64,000 nucleotides of DNA, from NCBI RefSeq assembly GCF_030656875.1, contig NZ_CP130943.1, positions 4,092,001 through 4,156,000 on the forward strand, read 5' to 3'. The notes under the pieces are model-generated. The model had not been told where the DNA came from and made no database searches. It saw only the letters and a list, made by a program, of their open reading frames with translations. This document shows, one piece after another, positions 16,842 through 26,298 of this stretch. The stretch's first letter is position 1. Each line of letters starts with the position of its first letter. Made by a program: the position numbers and the translations under genes. This stretch comes from Prescottella sp. R16 (GTDB lineage Bacteria; Actinomycetota; Actinomycetes; Mycobacteriales; Mycobacteriaceae).

Positions 16842-18052
16842 GACGTGCCCTCTTCGCGTGCCGCGCGCTTCGCTTTGCCGACGACGCGCTTCGCGAGCGC
16901 CCACCGGTGCACCTCGGACGGGCCGTCGTACACCCGGAACGGGCGCACCTCACGGGACAGGCGGGCCAGCGGCAGGTCCCCGGAGACGCCCATGCCGCCG
17001 CACATCTGGATGGACCGGTCGACGATCCGGAAGATCGCCTCGGAGCCGAACGTCTTCGCGATGGACGTCGAATCCGATGCCGCGTCGCCCCGGTCCAGTT
17101 CCCAGCACGCCCGGGTCAGCAATGCACGGGTGGCGGCGATGTCGATCTCGTTGTCGGCGACCATCTTCTGCACCATGCCCAGGTCGCCGAGCCGAGAGCC
17201 GAAGCCGTCCCGGCGGGCGACGTGTTCGACGGCGACGTCGTGGCCGCGGCAGGCGGCGCCGAGCCAGCGCATCACGTGGGTCGTACGGGCCGGACCGAGC
17301 CGGACCTGCGCGTAGGCGAAGCCCTCGTCCACCGCGCCCAGGACGGCCTCGTCGGGCACGAACAGGTCCTCGAAGAACACCTCGCAGTGGCCGCCGATCA
17401 TCGCCCGGTCGAGGGTGTCGATGTGCCGGCCCACCCGGATTCCGGGGGTCGACGCCGGCGCGAGGAACATCGTCGCGCCCCCACGATCGCCCGGCGCGCC
17501 GGAGGTGCGGGCCATGACGATGAAGAATCCGGCACCGTCGGCGCCGGTGATGAACCATTTGTGACCGTTGATCTTCCACCCACCCGGCGCCCTCTCGGCA
17601 CGGGTCGTGAGGGCGGCGGGATCGGAACCGGCGCCGGGTGCGGGCTCGGTCATCGCGAAGGCCGAACGCACCTCACCCCGCGCGAGCGGAGCCAGGAACT
17701 GTTCCTTCTGCACCGGGTTCGCGACGTGCGCGAGCAGGTGCATGTTGCCCTCGTCGGGTGCCCCGATGTTCAGCGCGGTCGGGCCGAACAGGGAGTAGCC
17801 CGCGGCCTCGAACACGGGTGACCGGTCGCTCATGTTCAGACCCAGACCACCGACTTCGACCGGCGCGTGCGGTGCGGTCAGCCCCCGCGCCCGTGCTTCG
17901 GCCTGCAACTCCACCCGCAATCGATCCCCACCCGCAGCGGTGATGTCACCACCGTGCGCGTCCTCGATCGGTAACACAATCTCCCGCACGAACACCCGCG
18001 TCCGCTCGACGAGATCCTCCACCACCGGCGAATACGACAGATCCACGGCCAC
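16838..18052 (-). CDS. Acyl-CoA dehydrogenase family protein (ACAD10/11-like)
   Basis: A 404-residue flavoprotein with the full acyl-CoA dehydrogenase layout. An N-terminal helical domain is followed by SAFAMTEPAPGAGSDPAAL (flavin-binding signature 1), WKINGHKWFITGADGAGFFIVMART, and the C-terminal IQMCGGMGVSGDLPLARLSREVRPFRVYDGPSEVHRWALAKRV. Start GTG with GAGGA nine bases upstream. The stop overlaps the start of the kinase gene, so the two are translationally coupled. In ACAD10/11 and LvaC-like systems this subunit handles the phosphorylated 4-hydroxyacyl-CoA rather than simple desaturation, and I infer the same here. Confidence 0.9.
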   Translation of the reverse strand: MAVDLSYSPVVEDLVERTRVFVREIVLPIEDAHGGDITAAGGDRLRVELQAEARARGLTAPHAPVEVGGLGLNMSDRSPVFEAAGYSLFGPTALNIGAPDEGNMHLLAHVANPVQKEQFLAPLARGEVRSAFAMTEPAPGAGSDPAALTTRAERAPGGWKINGHKWFITGADGAGFFIVMARTSGAPGDRGGATMFLAPASTPGIRVGRHIDTLDRAMIGGHCEVFFEDLFVPDEAVLGAVDEGFAYAQVRLGPARTTHVMRWLGAACRGHDVAVEHVARRDGFGSRLGDLGMVQKMVADNEIDIAATRALLTRACWELDRGDAASDSTSIAKTFGSEAIFRIVDRSIQMCGGMGVSGDLPLARLSREVRPFRVYDGPSEVHRWALAKRVVGKAKRAAREEGTS

Positions 18053-18120
18053 GAATCGGGTCCTCGTTCCTATTTCACTGCGTCTGGTCGGCTGTGCCGG
18101 TTTCGCCTATTTCGCTGTAC

Positions 18121-19815
18121 CTATTTCTCGGCAGGCTTGGCGAGTTCCTTCATGAGCATGTCCGTCATCTTCACGGCCCGGTCACCGCCGTCGGCGTCGG
18201 CGACGAACACGGCGAAGGCGAGGTCGCCGCGGTAGCCGTAGAACCAGCGGTCGGTGTCGCTGCCGGCCGCCATGCCGACCAGATCGGGGTGCCCTTTCAG
18301 CAGGGACGCGTTGCCCTGCTGGACGTCGTCGCGCATCGCGGTGCGCAGTTGGTCGATCACGTTGGGCGGCAACGGCTCCTCGACGTTGTTCGCGGTGGCC
18401 TGCTGTCCTTCGACGATCATCGGCATGGGGGCGCTGCCGCGGGCGACGGAGGCGGCGACCATTGCGAGACCGAACGGGCTGACCTGGGCGGTGGTGCCGT
18501 TCTTCGATTTCATCACCTGGTCGACGTTGGACTGGGAGGAGGTGAGGATCGCGGTCTCGGGGTCGAGGCCGGGCATCTCGTAGTGCAGTCCGAGGCCGAG
18601 CTGACGTCCGGCACGCTCGAGGTCGCTGTCGCTCACCCGGTCCGGTGCGACACCGGCCTGGGCGGCCGCGGCGCGGCGCACGAGGTCGAGCGAGCTTCCC
18701 GCCGGGTACAGGCCGGTGAACGTGATGGGTCCCTGCTCGATCGCCTGATTGTTCTGAGCGGCGAAGACGATGGCGCCGGTGGACGGCCGGATCGCGACGA
18801 TCGTGGACGGGGTTCCGGCGCTGACGACGGCGTTCTCCGCGGCCAGCTGCATGCGCGAGTCGAGGGTGGACTTGATGTCCGGTCCGGGCGGGCCCTGGTA
18901 GCCGGCCTGCTGGTGGCGTGTCCCGTCGTGGTCGACGATGTTGACGGCCCAGCCGGCGGTGGCGTCCCGGTTCTCCTGCCACACGGTCCGCAGCGGGTCG
19001 AGGAGCGGTGTCGAGATGCGGCGGTCGGTGGTGATGAGCTTGGGCTGCTTGTCGACGACCACTCCGGGGATGCCGGCGAGGTCCTTCTCCAGATACTGGT
19101 AGTCCTGGTCGCGGAGCAGGACGGCGGTGACCTTCTCGCCGGGCTTCTCGGCGAGCTGTTGCCGCATCGAGTCGGCGGTCACGAGAGGGGCCACCGGCTC
19201 GAGGGCCTTGGCGACCCGGTCGGTCGTGGCGCCCGGGTCCGGCATCGTGGCCGGGTCGAGGACGATCGCGTTGATGGTCTGTTCGGCGAGCAGCGGGGCG
19301 CCGGTGCCGTCGAACACCTGGGGTGGGGCGGCGTCGGTGCGTTCGTAGCGGAGGGTGCCGCCGTTGCCGAGGTCGGGGGCCAGGAGCGACGGATCCCACG
19401 AGATGCGCCAGCCGACGGACAGTTTCCGGACGCCACCGTCGGTGTAGTAGCTCCAGTCCTTGCCGTCGCCGAAGTTCCAGGCGGCGTCGACGGTGAAGAA
19501 GCCGGAGTCCGCGTTCAGTTCCATGAACTGGGCGACGGACCAGCGGGACTCCTCGGGGTCGAGGCCGTCGAACATCTGGGAGATGGCGTCCTCGGCGGCG
19601 TTCGGGTACGACGTGAGCGCGGCGGCGGATTCGGCGTCGCGGTCGTTGAGTGCCTGGACGAAGCCGGCGACCACCGACTGTGCGCTCTGCTCGGATTTCG
19701 GGCCCACGCACGACACGAGGGCCGCGGTCACGACAGCGACGACGGCGAGCGGCAGGGCGATCGCACTGCTGCGTCGGACACGGCGCGAGGCTCGGAAACC
19801 GAGGCGATTACCCAT
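18121..19815 (-). CDS. Penicillin-binding-protein-like lipoprotein, catalytic motifs degenerate
   Basis: A 564-residue envelope protein. A basic N-terminus, a hydrophobic stretch and a lipobox (ALVSC, Cys36) mark it as a lipoprotein. Residues about 40-150 form the NTF2-like domain found in PBP2a/PBP-lipo-type proteins, followed by a dimerisation region and a transpeptidase-like domain from about residue 310. The usual S-x-x-K is SSLD (Ser374 with Asp377 in the lysine position). The K-T-G box is replaced by AAGSDTDRWFYGYRG, while flanking family sequence (WFYGYRGDLAFAVFV) is kept. It is therefore likely unable to form peptide cross-links or bind beta-lactams covalently. The ATG has GGGAGG nine bases upstream. 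A structural or regulatory wall role is inferred. Confidence 0.85.
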   Translation of the reverse strand: MGNRLGFRASRRVRRSSAIALPLAVVAVVTAALVSCVGPKSEQSAQSVVAGFVQALNDRDAESAAALTSYPNAAEDAISQMFDGLDPEESRWSVAQFMELNADSGFFTVDAAWNFGDGKDWSYYTDGGVRKLSVGWRISWDPSLLAPDLGNGGTLRYERTDAAPPQVFDGTGAPLLAEQTINAIVLDPATMPDPGATTDRVAKALEPVAPLVTADSMRQQLAEKPGEKVTAVLLRDQDYQYLEKDLAGIPGVVVDKQPKLITTDRRISTPLLDPLRTVWQENRDATAGWAVNIVDHDGTRHQQAGYQGPPGPDIKSTLDSRMQLAAENAVVSAGTPSTIVAIRPSTGAIVFAAQNNQAIEQGPITFTGLYPAGSSLDLVRRAAAAQAGVAPDRVSDSDLERAGRQLGLGLHYEMPGLDPETAILTSSQSNVDQVMKSKNGTTAQVSPFGLAMVAASVARGSAPMPMIVEGQQATANNVEEPLPPNVIDQLRTAMRDDVQQGNASLLKGHPDLVGMAAGSDTDRWFYGYRGDLAFAVFVADADGGDRAVKMTDMLMKELAKPAEK

Positions 19816-20181
19816 GGTCACAATCCTCCCGTTCGTCACTTGCGTAACAAGCACGGATCACACACGAAGACATCACGATTACGCCTACGACACGGCGTCT
19901 CGATACCTCCCCGTTATCCGTTAGCCGCCTGCTCGAAGCCTGCGGTCGGACCACGTTCACCAGCGGATCCATGGCCTCGAGGCTCACCGTACTCCCGGCG
20001 TCCGACAGTCGCGGAGTAATTCGATTGCGCCCACGTCGGGAGCGTCGTAACGTCGTCGCCGACCCTGCTCCCGGATGATCGGACGACGCCCTTGCTCCTG
20101 TGAGGTGACCACCGCGCCCTGCGCGACGTGTACCACGGGTAGGCGTCTGCGCCCGTTGCCCACACCTCCGGGAGTTTTCTC
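19816..20181. other. Intergenic region between the PBP-like gene and ABC-F gene
   Basis: This 366-base gap holds the promoters of two divergent genes. I see no convincing gene. A frame open from 20075 reads through the ABC-F start but has no ribosome site. A short CTTGCGTAACAAG palindrome near 19839-19851 lies close to the PBP-like start. The long 5' region of the ABC-F gene could carry a leader, but no clear alternative hairpins were found. Confidence 0.5.
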
Positions 20182-21777
20182 ATGTCTCGATCTCCGTCGT
20201 CCGTCGTCCTGTCCGATCTCACGTTCGCCTGGCCCGACGGCACCCCGGTCTTCGACGGCCTCGACGCCGTCGTCGGCGCGGGCCGCACCGGCCTGGTGGG
20301 CCTCAACGGCTCGGGGAAGTCCACACTGTTGAAACTCGTCGCCGGGCGCCTGCGTCCCACCCGGGGATCGGTGACGACGCACGGGTCCGTCGCCTACCTG
20401 CCGCAGGATCTGACACTCGATCCGTCGGTCCGGGTCGACACCGTCCTCGGCATCGACGGCATCCGGAAGTCGCTGTCGCGCATCGAATCCGGATCCGGAA
20501 CCGAGGCCGATTTCGACACGGTGGGGTCGGCGTGGGATATCGAGGAGCGCGCGGTGTCGACGCTGCACCGGCTGGGGTTGCGGCACGTCGTCGCCGACGT
20601 CGCGGACCTGGATCGCACGGTGGGGCAGCTGTCGGGTGGCGAGACGACACTGCTCGGGTTGACGGCACAACTGCTCGCGGAGCCGGACGTTCTGCTGCTG
20701 GACGAGCCGACGAACAACCTCGACACCGGCAGCCGGGCGTTGCTCGCGGCATCGGTGGAACGGTTCCCCGGCAGCGTCCTCGTCGTCAGCCACGATCGGG
20801 GCCTGCTCGACACGATGGAGACGATCGCCGAACTGCGGGACGGCCGGCTGCGGCTGTTCGGCGGCAACTACACCCACTACCGGTCGGTGATCGAGGCCGA
20901 GCAGGAGGCGGCCCGGGCCGCGGTGCGCGACGCCCGCAGCGACGTCCGCAAACAGAGCCGCGAGCTCGTGGAGGCCCGGATCAAGATCGATCGACGGGAA
21001 CGCTACGGCCGCAAGATGTACGAGAACAAGCGGGAGCCGAAGATCGTGATGGGACTGCGCAAGCGGGCCGCGCAGGAATCGGCGGGCAAGTTGCGCGGCA
21101 ACCACATCGAGAAACTCGACGATGCGAAGCAGGTGCTGTCCTCCGCCGAGGAACTGGTGCGCGACGACCGCGAGATCCGGATCGACCTTCCGGACACCGC
21201 GGTGTTCCCGGGCCAGCAGGTGATCGTGCTCCCCGAGACACGGCTGCGCAGTGGGCAGACGGTCGAGTTCGAGGTCGTCGGCCCCGAGCGGATCGCTCTC
21301 GCCGGCCGCAACGGGGTCGGCAAGACGACGCTGCTCCACGAGATCGCCCGCCACGGGGCCCGGGTGCCGTTCGCGATGCTGCCGCAGCGTCTCGACGTCT
21401 TCGACGAGGACGCGTCAGTCGCACAGAACGTCGCGGCCGCGGCCCCGCACGCATCCGCCGAGCAGGTGCGCGGCGGGCTGGCGCGGTTCCTGTTCCGGGG
21501 TGCCGACGCCGACGCACCGGTGTCGACGCTGTCCGGTGGGGAGCGGTTGCGGGCCGCGCTGGCGATGTTGCTGGCCGCCGACCCGCCGCCGCGACTGCTT
21601 CTGCTGGACGAGCCGACCAACAATCTCGATCTGCCCAGTCTCGAGCATCTCGTCCAGGCGCTGGACGGGTTCCGCGGGGCGCTCGTGGTGGTCAGCCACG
21701 ACGAGCAGTTCCTGTCGGACATCGGGATCACCCGCACCGTCGTATTGGACGGGTCGGGGTTCGTGGGCGACGCTTAG
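20182..21777 (+). CDS. ABC-F family ATPase
   Basis: A 531-residue protein with two ABC ATPase domains and no membrane helices. The first Walker A is GLNGSGKST (residues 40-48) with LSGGE and [11 protein letters not shown]. The second Walker A is [10 protein letters not shown] near residue 375 with LSGGERLR and [11 protein letters not shown]. The long charged linker between them (about residues 240-310, rich in Arg/Lys/Glu) is the part that reaches into the ribosome in this family. ABC-F proteins act on translating ribosomes, some as antibiotic resistance factors and others as translation factors. The linker alone does not tell which. GGGAG precedes the ATG. Confidence 0.92.
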   Translation: MSRSPSSVVLSDLTFAWPDGTPVFDGLDAVVGAGRTGLVGLNGSGKSTLLKLVAGRLRPTRGSVTTHGSVAYLPQDLTLDPSVRVDTVLGIDGIRKSLSRIESGSGTEADFDTVGSAWDIEERAVSTLHRLGLRHVVADVADLDRTVGQLSGGETTLLGLTAQLLAEPDVLLLDEPTNNLDTGSRALLAASVERFPGSVLVVSHDRGLLDTMETIAELRDGRLRLFGGNYTHYRSVIEAEQEAARAAVRDARSDVRKQSRELVEARIKIDRRERYGRKMYENKREPKIVMGLRKRAAQESAGKLRGNHIEKLDDAKQVLSSAEELVRDDREIRIDLPDTAVFPGQQVIVLPETRLRSGQTVEFEVVGPERIALAGRNGVGKTTLLHEIARHGARVPFAMLPQRLDVFDEDASVAQNVAAAAPHASAEQVRGGLARFLFRGADADAPVSTLSGGERLRAALAMLLAADPPPRLLLLDEPTNNLDLPSLEHLVQALDGFRGALVVVSHDEQFLSDIGITRTVVLDGSGFVGDA

Positions 21778-21792
21778 CCTGGAGGTGTGGTG

Positions 21793-22578
21793 ATGGAACA
21801 GGCGATCAATCCGGTCGACGGTGTCGGTGTGGCGTTCCGCGTGATCGGGGACGGGACGCCGCTGATGCTGGTGCACGGGACGGCGCTGTCGAGTGCGATC
21901 TGGCGGGCGTTCGGCTACGTGAAGGCACTGCGTCACGAGTACCAGTTGATCCTGCCGGACATGCGCGGTCACGGTCGCAGCGACGGACCGTACGAACCTG
22001 CCTCGTACGCAATGGATCTTGTGGTCGGCGACGTCCTGGCGATCCTCGACCGGCTCGGTCACGAGCGTGCCCACTATCTGGGGTACTCGTTCGGTGGGCG
22101 TGTCGGGTTGTCCGTGGCTGCGGCGGCGCCGGATCGGCTGCGCACCCTCACCGTCGGCGGCGGGAGCAGCCGCCCCCAGGCCGGATCGTTCGATCGTTTG
22201 TTCTTTCCCGGCTGCGTCGACGTACTCGACCGCGACGGCATGACGGCGTTCCTCGACACGTGGAACGCGCACCGCTCCACCCCGTTGGATCCGGCGACGC
22301 GGGCGGCGTTCGATGCCAACGACCCGCGTGCTCTCGTCGCCTACATGCGTCGCGCCGAGCAGGAACCGGGTGTGCCGGACTCGGTCCTGGCGTCCATCAC
22401 CCTCCCGACACTGCTGTTCGTCGGCTCCGAGGACCGCATGCGCCTCGGCGACACCCGGCGGATGGCAGCGCTGATCCCCGGCGCGGAGCTCGCGGTGCTC
22501 GACGGCGACCATGCGACGACGGTCATGGCCTCCGGTGACGTCCTGTCCGTGGTCGGGCCGTTCCTCGAGGCGCACTGA
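21793..22578 (+). CDS. Alpha/beta hydrolase
   Basis: A 261-residue hydrolase. The oxyanion region is MLVHGTALSSAIW, the strand after it is LILPDMRGHGRSDGP, the nucleophile elbow is LGYSFGGR (Ser99), a late acid-containing loop is FVGSEDRMRLGD and a probable catalytic His lies in LDGDHATTVM. Three starts in a row (GTG GTG ATG) are possible; the ATG is preferred because GGAGG is seven bases upstream. It lies 15 bases after the ABC-F gene on the same strand, so the two are likely cotranscribed. Its 3' end overlaps the convergent Lrp-type gene by 56 bases. The substrate is unknown. Confidence 0.87.
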   Translation: MEQAINPVDGVGVAFRVIGDGTPLMLVHGTALSSAIWRAFGYVKALRHEYQLILPDMRGHGRSDGPYEPASYAMDLVVGDVLAILDRLGHERAHYLGYSFGGRVGLSVAAAAPDRLRTLTVGGGSSRPQAGSFDRLFFPGCVDVLDRDGMTAFLDTWNAHRSTPLDPATRAAFDANDPRALVAYMRRAEQEPGVPDSVLASITLPTLLFVGSEDRMRLGDTRRMAALIPGAELAVLDGDHATTVMASGDVLSVVGPFLEAH

Positions 22579-23596
22579 CCGGGTCGGCCCAGATGTCCAT
22601 GGGCACGGCTTCGACGCTGCGCCCGTGGTCGTCGAGGATGCGTCCCATGCGTTTGACGGTGTGCAGGGTGATGGTGCGGCCCTGGATGTCGAGGGACGGG
22701 ACGAGGTGCCGCAGCGTCCTCTCCACACGGTGGACGTCGTCGAGGGACCGCACCCACACCGAGTGGTAGAAGTTGGCGGGCGCCCCGGCGAGCGCGAGGC
22801 AGGCCCGGGTTTCGGGCAGCGCGACGAGGCGTCGGCCGACGTCGGTGCAGTCGTCGACGGGGACTCGCGCCCACACCGACACCGATATCGGCCAGCCGGA
22901 CAGCGGTTGCGCAATATCGCAGCGCAGCAACGCGTTCCGCCCGAGAAGTGCCGTCAGCCGGCGGCGCACGGTGGTGACACTGCAGCCGAGTCGCACCGCG
23001 ATGTCGGTGAGCGGGGCGCGGCCGTCGTCGAACAGGCAGGCCAGCAGCCGCCGGTCGGTGTCGTCGAGGGGGTGCAGCGGGGCCCGCCCGCGGCGGGCGG
23101 GCGGGGTGAGGCGGCCGCGCTGCTCGCCGTCGAGGGCCCGCACCTGCCAGTCACCGCCGAGCGCGTACGGGCGGATCACCGGATGTGTTCGGGTCGAGCG
23201 GATTCCAGGGAGTTCCTCGATGTCCAGCAGGAGCCTCGACAGTGCCGCGACGTCGACGACGCTCACGGTGAGCAGGAGGCCGTGGCCGCCGCTGGTGTGC
23301 TCGACGGTGAGGACGTGCGGTCGACGCGACAGTGCGTCAGCGGTGGTCCGGGCTGCGCCGGCGACGCATTCGACCTCGATCAGTGCGGCGGTCTGCGGGC
23401 CGGCCGGGTGCGCGGTCACCCATGCCGAACCGGAGTCCGCCAACCGCGTCCACCGGCGGGCCGCGGTCACGGGGTCGATGCCGAGTGCGGCGCCGACCGT
23501 CGTCCACGAGGCCCGCGGCGCGAACTGCAGGGCGTTGACCAGCCGCAGATCGACCTCGTCCAGTTCGGCACATTCCTGCATTCGGATCTCTGTCAC
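22523..23596 (-). CDS. Lrp/AsnC family regulator with two tandem units
   Basis: A 357-residue protein made of two Lrp/AsnC-like units in one chain. The first has a helix-turn-helix at about residues 10-55 (ELDEVDLRLVNALQFAPRASWTTVGAALGIDPVTAARRWTRL) and a ligand domain. The second has a helix-turn-helix at about 175-225 (LDDTDRRLLACLFDDGRAPLTDIAVRLGCSVTTVRRRLTAL) and a second RAM-like domain. Most Lrp proteins are about 150 residues with one unit. The GTG at 23596 is preferred because AGGA is seven bases upstream. It is divergent from an M20 amidohydrolase with 80 bases between, so it probably controls that gene in response to an amino acid or derivative. Confidence 0.85.
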   Translation of the reverse strand: MTEIRMQECAELDEVDLRLVNALQFAPRASWTTVGAALGIDPVTAARRWTRLADSGSAWVTAHPAGPQTAALIEVECVAGAARTTADALSRRPHVLTVEHTSGGHGLLLTVSVVDVAALSRLLLDIEELPGIRSTRTHPVIRPYALGGDWQVRALDGEQRGRLTPPARRGRAPLHPLDDTDRRLLACLFDDGRAPLTDIAVRLGCSVTTVRRRLTALLGRNALLRCDIAQPLSGWPISVSVWARVPVDDCTDVGRRLVALPETRACLALAGAPANFYHSVWVRSLDDVHRVERTLRHLVPSLDIQGRTITLHTVKRMGRILDDHGRSVEAVPMDIWADPVSAPRGTARPRTGRHRRP

Positions 23597-23676
23597 GACA
23601 GAATCCTGCACTTCAGCGGCTCTGGGCGCACGTCGTGGACATCATGCAGCGATATCCGAGACGAGAGGGGATCATC

Positions 23677-24900
23677 GTGTCGCTCACCGACGACGCCCGC
23701 ACCCTGCAGGACGATCTGGTCCGGCTGCGCCGGCAGCTGCACGCCGAACCGGAAGTGGGCCTGCATCTCCCGCGCACCCAGGACCGTGTCCTGCAGGCTC
23801 TGGACGGGCTGCCGCTCGAGGTCACGACGGGGTCGGCGTTGTCGTCGGTCACCGCGGTCCTGCGCGGTGGACGCCCCGGCCCGACGGTGTTGCTGCGCGG
23901 CGACATGGATGCGCTACCGGTGGGCGAGAAGGTGAACGTCGACTATGCGTCGAGAGTGCCGGATCGGATGCACGCGTGCGGGCACGATCTGCACACCTCG
24001 ATGCTGGCCGGGGCCGCCCACCTGCTGGCGGCGCGCCGCGAGCAACTCGCGGGTGACGTCGTGTTCATGTTCCAGCCCGGCGAGGAGGGCTACGACGGGG
24101 CCGGGCACATGCTGGTGGAGGGGGTGCTCGAGGCGTCCGGGTCGCGTCCGGTGGCGGCGTACGGGCTGCACGTGAGTGCGTCGGGGGCGCCGGGCGGCGT
24201 GTTCGTCACCCGGAAGGGCCCGTTGATGGCCGCGAGCGACGTCGTGACGGTGACAGTGCTCGGTCGCGGCGGGCACGGGTCGGCCCCGTACGCGACGCTC
24301 GACCCGATTCCCCCGGCCTGCGAGATGGTGACGGCGCTGCAGACGTTCGCGGCCCGCTCGTTCCCGTCGTTCGATCCGGTGGTGATCACCGCCGGCGCAT
24401 TCCACGCCGGTACGGCCGCGAACGTGATCCCGGACGACGCCCGGTTCGATCTTTCGGTGCGCAGTTTCTCGCAGGAGAACCGAGAGAAGGTGCGCGACGG
24501 CATCATTCGGGTGTGCCGGGGCATCGCCGCCGCGCACGGCATGGACGTGGACGTCGACTACCACGAGCAGTACCCGGTGACCGTCAACGACGACACCGAG
24601 GCCGAGTTCGTCGCCGACGTCGTCGCCGAGACGTACGGTCCGGAACGGTTCGCGTGGCAGCCGCAGCCCGCGACGGCGTCGGAGGACTTCTCCCGCGTCC
24701 TCGACGAGATCCCGGGCGCCTTCGTGTTCCTCGGCGCCTGCCCCGCCGACCGCGACCCGACCAAGGCCGCCTACAACCATTCACCGCACGCCGAATTCGA
24801 CGACAGCGTCCTCGCCGACGGGGCCGCGCTCTACAGCGAACTGGCGGTGCGGCGGCTCACCACGAGTGTCCGTGACGAGCCGCACGCACGCGCACGCTAG
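23677..24900 (+). CDS. M20 family amidohydrolase (M20D, hippurate hydrolase-like)
   Basis: A 407-residue metallohydrolase that cleaves N-acyl amino acids or similar amides. Metal-binding features are LLRGDMDALPV (about residues 72-82), ACGHDLHTSM (Cys101, His103) and QPGEEGYDGAGHML (Glu136-Glu137). The dimerisation domain follows with GRGGHGSAPYATLDPIPP, and a late metal ligand region is PATASEDFS. I chose the GTG at 23677 because GAGAGGGG is six bases upstream; an in-frame ATG at 23644 has no such site. It is divergent from the double Lrp regulator. Its TAG stop shares a CTAG palindrome with the stop of the convergent aldehyde dehydrogenase. Confidence 0.9.
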   Translation: MSLTDDARTLQDDLVRLRRQLHAEPEVGLHLPRTQDRVLQALDGLPLEVTTGSALSSVTAVLRGGRPGPTVLLRGDMDALPVGEKVNVDYASRVPDRMHACGHDLHTSMLAGAAHLLAARREQLAGDVVFMFQPGEEGYDGAGHMLVEGVLEASGSRPVAAYGLHVSASGAPGGVFVTRKGPLMAASDVVTVTVLGRGGHGSAPYATLDPIPPACEMVTALQTFAARSFPSFDPVVITAGAFHAGTAANVIPDDARFDLSVRSFSQENREKVRDGIIRVCRGIAAAHGMDVDVDYHEQYPVTVNDDTEAEFVADVVAETYGPERFAWQPQPATASEDFSRVLDEIPGAFVFLGACPADRDPTKAAYNHSPHAEFDDSVLADGAALYSELAVRRLTTSVRDEPHARAR

Positions 24901-26267
24901 GAGGTGTGCTTGATGTTGAGCACGCGGGTCTGTAGGTAGTCTCCGATTCCTTCGATCCCGCCCTCGCGGCCGAACCCGCTGGACTTGATCCCGCCGAACG
25001 GCAGTTCCACTTCGACGGCGTTGTGCTGGTTCACCCAGACCGATCCGGCGGCAAGGCGTTCGGCCACCTCTGTGGCTGCGGCCTCGTCCGTACCCCATAC
25101 CGACGCGCCGAGCCCGAACTCCTGACTGTCGACCGTGGCGACGACGTCGTCGAGGGACGTGTACGCGACCACGGGAAAGACCGGTCCGAATTGTTCGAGT
25201 GCCACGAGATCGAAGGTGTCGTCGACGTCGCGGACCAGGGTGGGTTCGAGGAAATACCCGGGCAGATCGGTGCCGCGTCCTCCGCCCGTCACGATGGTGG
25301 CGCCGCGGGCGACCGCGTCGTCGAGCAATCCGTGTACGAACTCGAGCTGCGCCTTGCTGTGCAGCGGCCCCATCGTGGTGGCGGGGTCGAGTCCGTCACC
25401 CACGGACAGTGCCGCCGCGTGTGCCGCGAAGGCCTGGCAGAACTCGTCCACCCTGCCGGCCGGGACGTAGGCACGTTTGGGTGCGACGCACATCTGGCCG
25501 GCGTTGAAGAACGCCGATCGGGCCAACGACTGTGCGGTGTAAGCGATGTCGGCGTCGTCGAGAACGATCGCCGGGTCGTTGCCGCCCAACTCCAGTGTCA
25601 CGGGGGTGATCGATTCGGCGGCCTGCTTCATGATCAGCCTGCCGACCTGTGTGGATCCGGTGAACGACACCTTCCGGATCAAGGGGTGCTCGACGAGGGT
25701 GCGGCCGACGTCCGGTCCGCCGTGCACGATCTGCAGCACGCCTTCCGGCAGGATCTCCGCGAGGAGCTGCACCACTGTGTCCACGACCAGTGACACGGAC
25801 TCTGCGGGTTTGACGACCACGGTGTTGCCGGCGGCGAGTGCCGGCGCGATCTTCGCCACCGTCAGGAAGACGGGGAAGTTCCACGGCACGACAGCGGCCA
25901 CCGCACCGAGTGGGATCTTCTGAACCCGGGCGGTCCGGCCTGCGGCGTCGGGGCCCGGTTCCTCGTCCGGCCAGTCGGCCTCGGCGGCGTGCGTCAGATG
26001 TTCGGCGCTGATCCAGATCTCGCCGCCGGCCTCGGCGGCGGTCTTGCCCTGTTCCCGCACCAGCAGCGGCACGATGTCGGCCGCTCGGAGTGTCAGCGCA
26101 TCGGCGCAGGCCTGCAACAGTTTCTGCCTCAGGGCACGGTCGGCGCTCCAGCCGGGGAAAACGTCGTTCGCGCGGCGGACGGCCGTGTCCAGCTCGTGCA
26201 GTGACGTGACCGGTGTCCGGCCGATTTCGTCGAGAGTGGCCGGGTTGATCGAGACGAGTTCGTCCAT
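24897..26267 (-). CDS. Aldehyde dehydrogenase (NAD(P)-dependent)
   Basis: A 456-residue aldehyde dehydrogenase. Recognisable elements are VVPWNFPVFLTVAKIAPALAAGNTVVVKPAE, SFTGSTQVGR, the general base region LELGGNDPAIVLDDADI, the catalytic Cys260 in FNAGQMCVAPKR and the C-terminal ELPFGGIKSSGFGREGG. AGGAGA is eight bases before the ATG; upstream in-frame codons are shadow sequence. It oxidises an aldehyde to an acid and, with the neighbouring enoyl-CoA hydratase, nitroreductase and TauD genes, forms the second catabolic cluster. It is the last gene of that leftward set. The native aldehyde is unknown. Confidence 0.92.
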   Translation of the reverse strand: MDELVSINPATLDEIGRTPVTSLHELDTAVRRANDVFPGWSADRALRQKLLQACADALTLRAADIVPLLVREQGKTAAEAGGEIWISAEHLTHAAEADWPDEEPGPDAAGRTARVQKIPLGAVAAVVPWNFPVFLTVAKIAPALAAGNTVVVKPAESVSLVVDTVVQLLAEILPEGVLQIVHGGPDVGRTLVEHPLIRKVSFTGSTQVGRLIMKQAAESITPVTLELGGNDPAIVLDDADIAYTAQSLARSAFFNAGQMCVAPKRAYVPAGRVDEFCQAFAAHAAALSVGDGLDPATTMGPLHSKAQLEFVHGLLDDAVARGATIVTGGGRGTDLPGYFLEPTLVRDVDDTFDLVALEQFGPVFPVVAYTSLDDVVATVDSQEFGLGASVWGTDEAAATEVAERLAAGSVWVNQHNAVEVELPFGGIKSSGFGREGGIEGIGDYLQTRVLNIKHTS

Positions 26268-26298
26268 GTCGTGCTCTCCTGTCGAAGTGGAGGTTCGG

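Noticed and set aside
18094..20019. A 641-codon open frame on the plus strand, antisense to the PBP-like gene
   Set aside because: It has the Gly/Val/Asp/Arg-rich composition typical of antisense frames in GC-rich DNA, no recognisable domain and no ribosome site. The minus-strand gene shows clear family motifs.
20075..20332. Possible upstream ORF overlapping the ABC-F start, as in antibiotic-inducible ABC-F leaders
   Set aside because: There is no ribosome site, the frame simply continues as shadow sequence inside the ABC-F gene, and no alternative hairpin pair was found.
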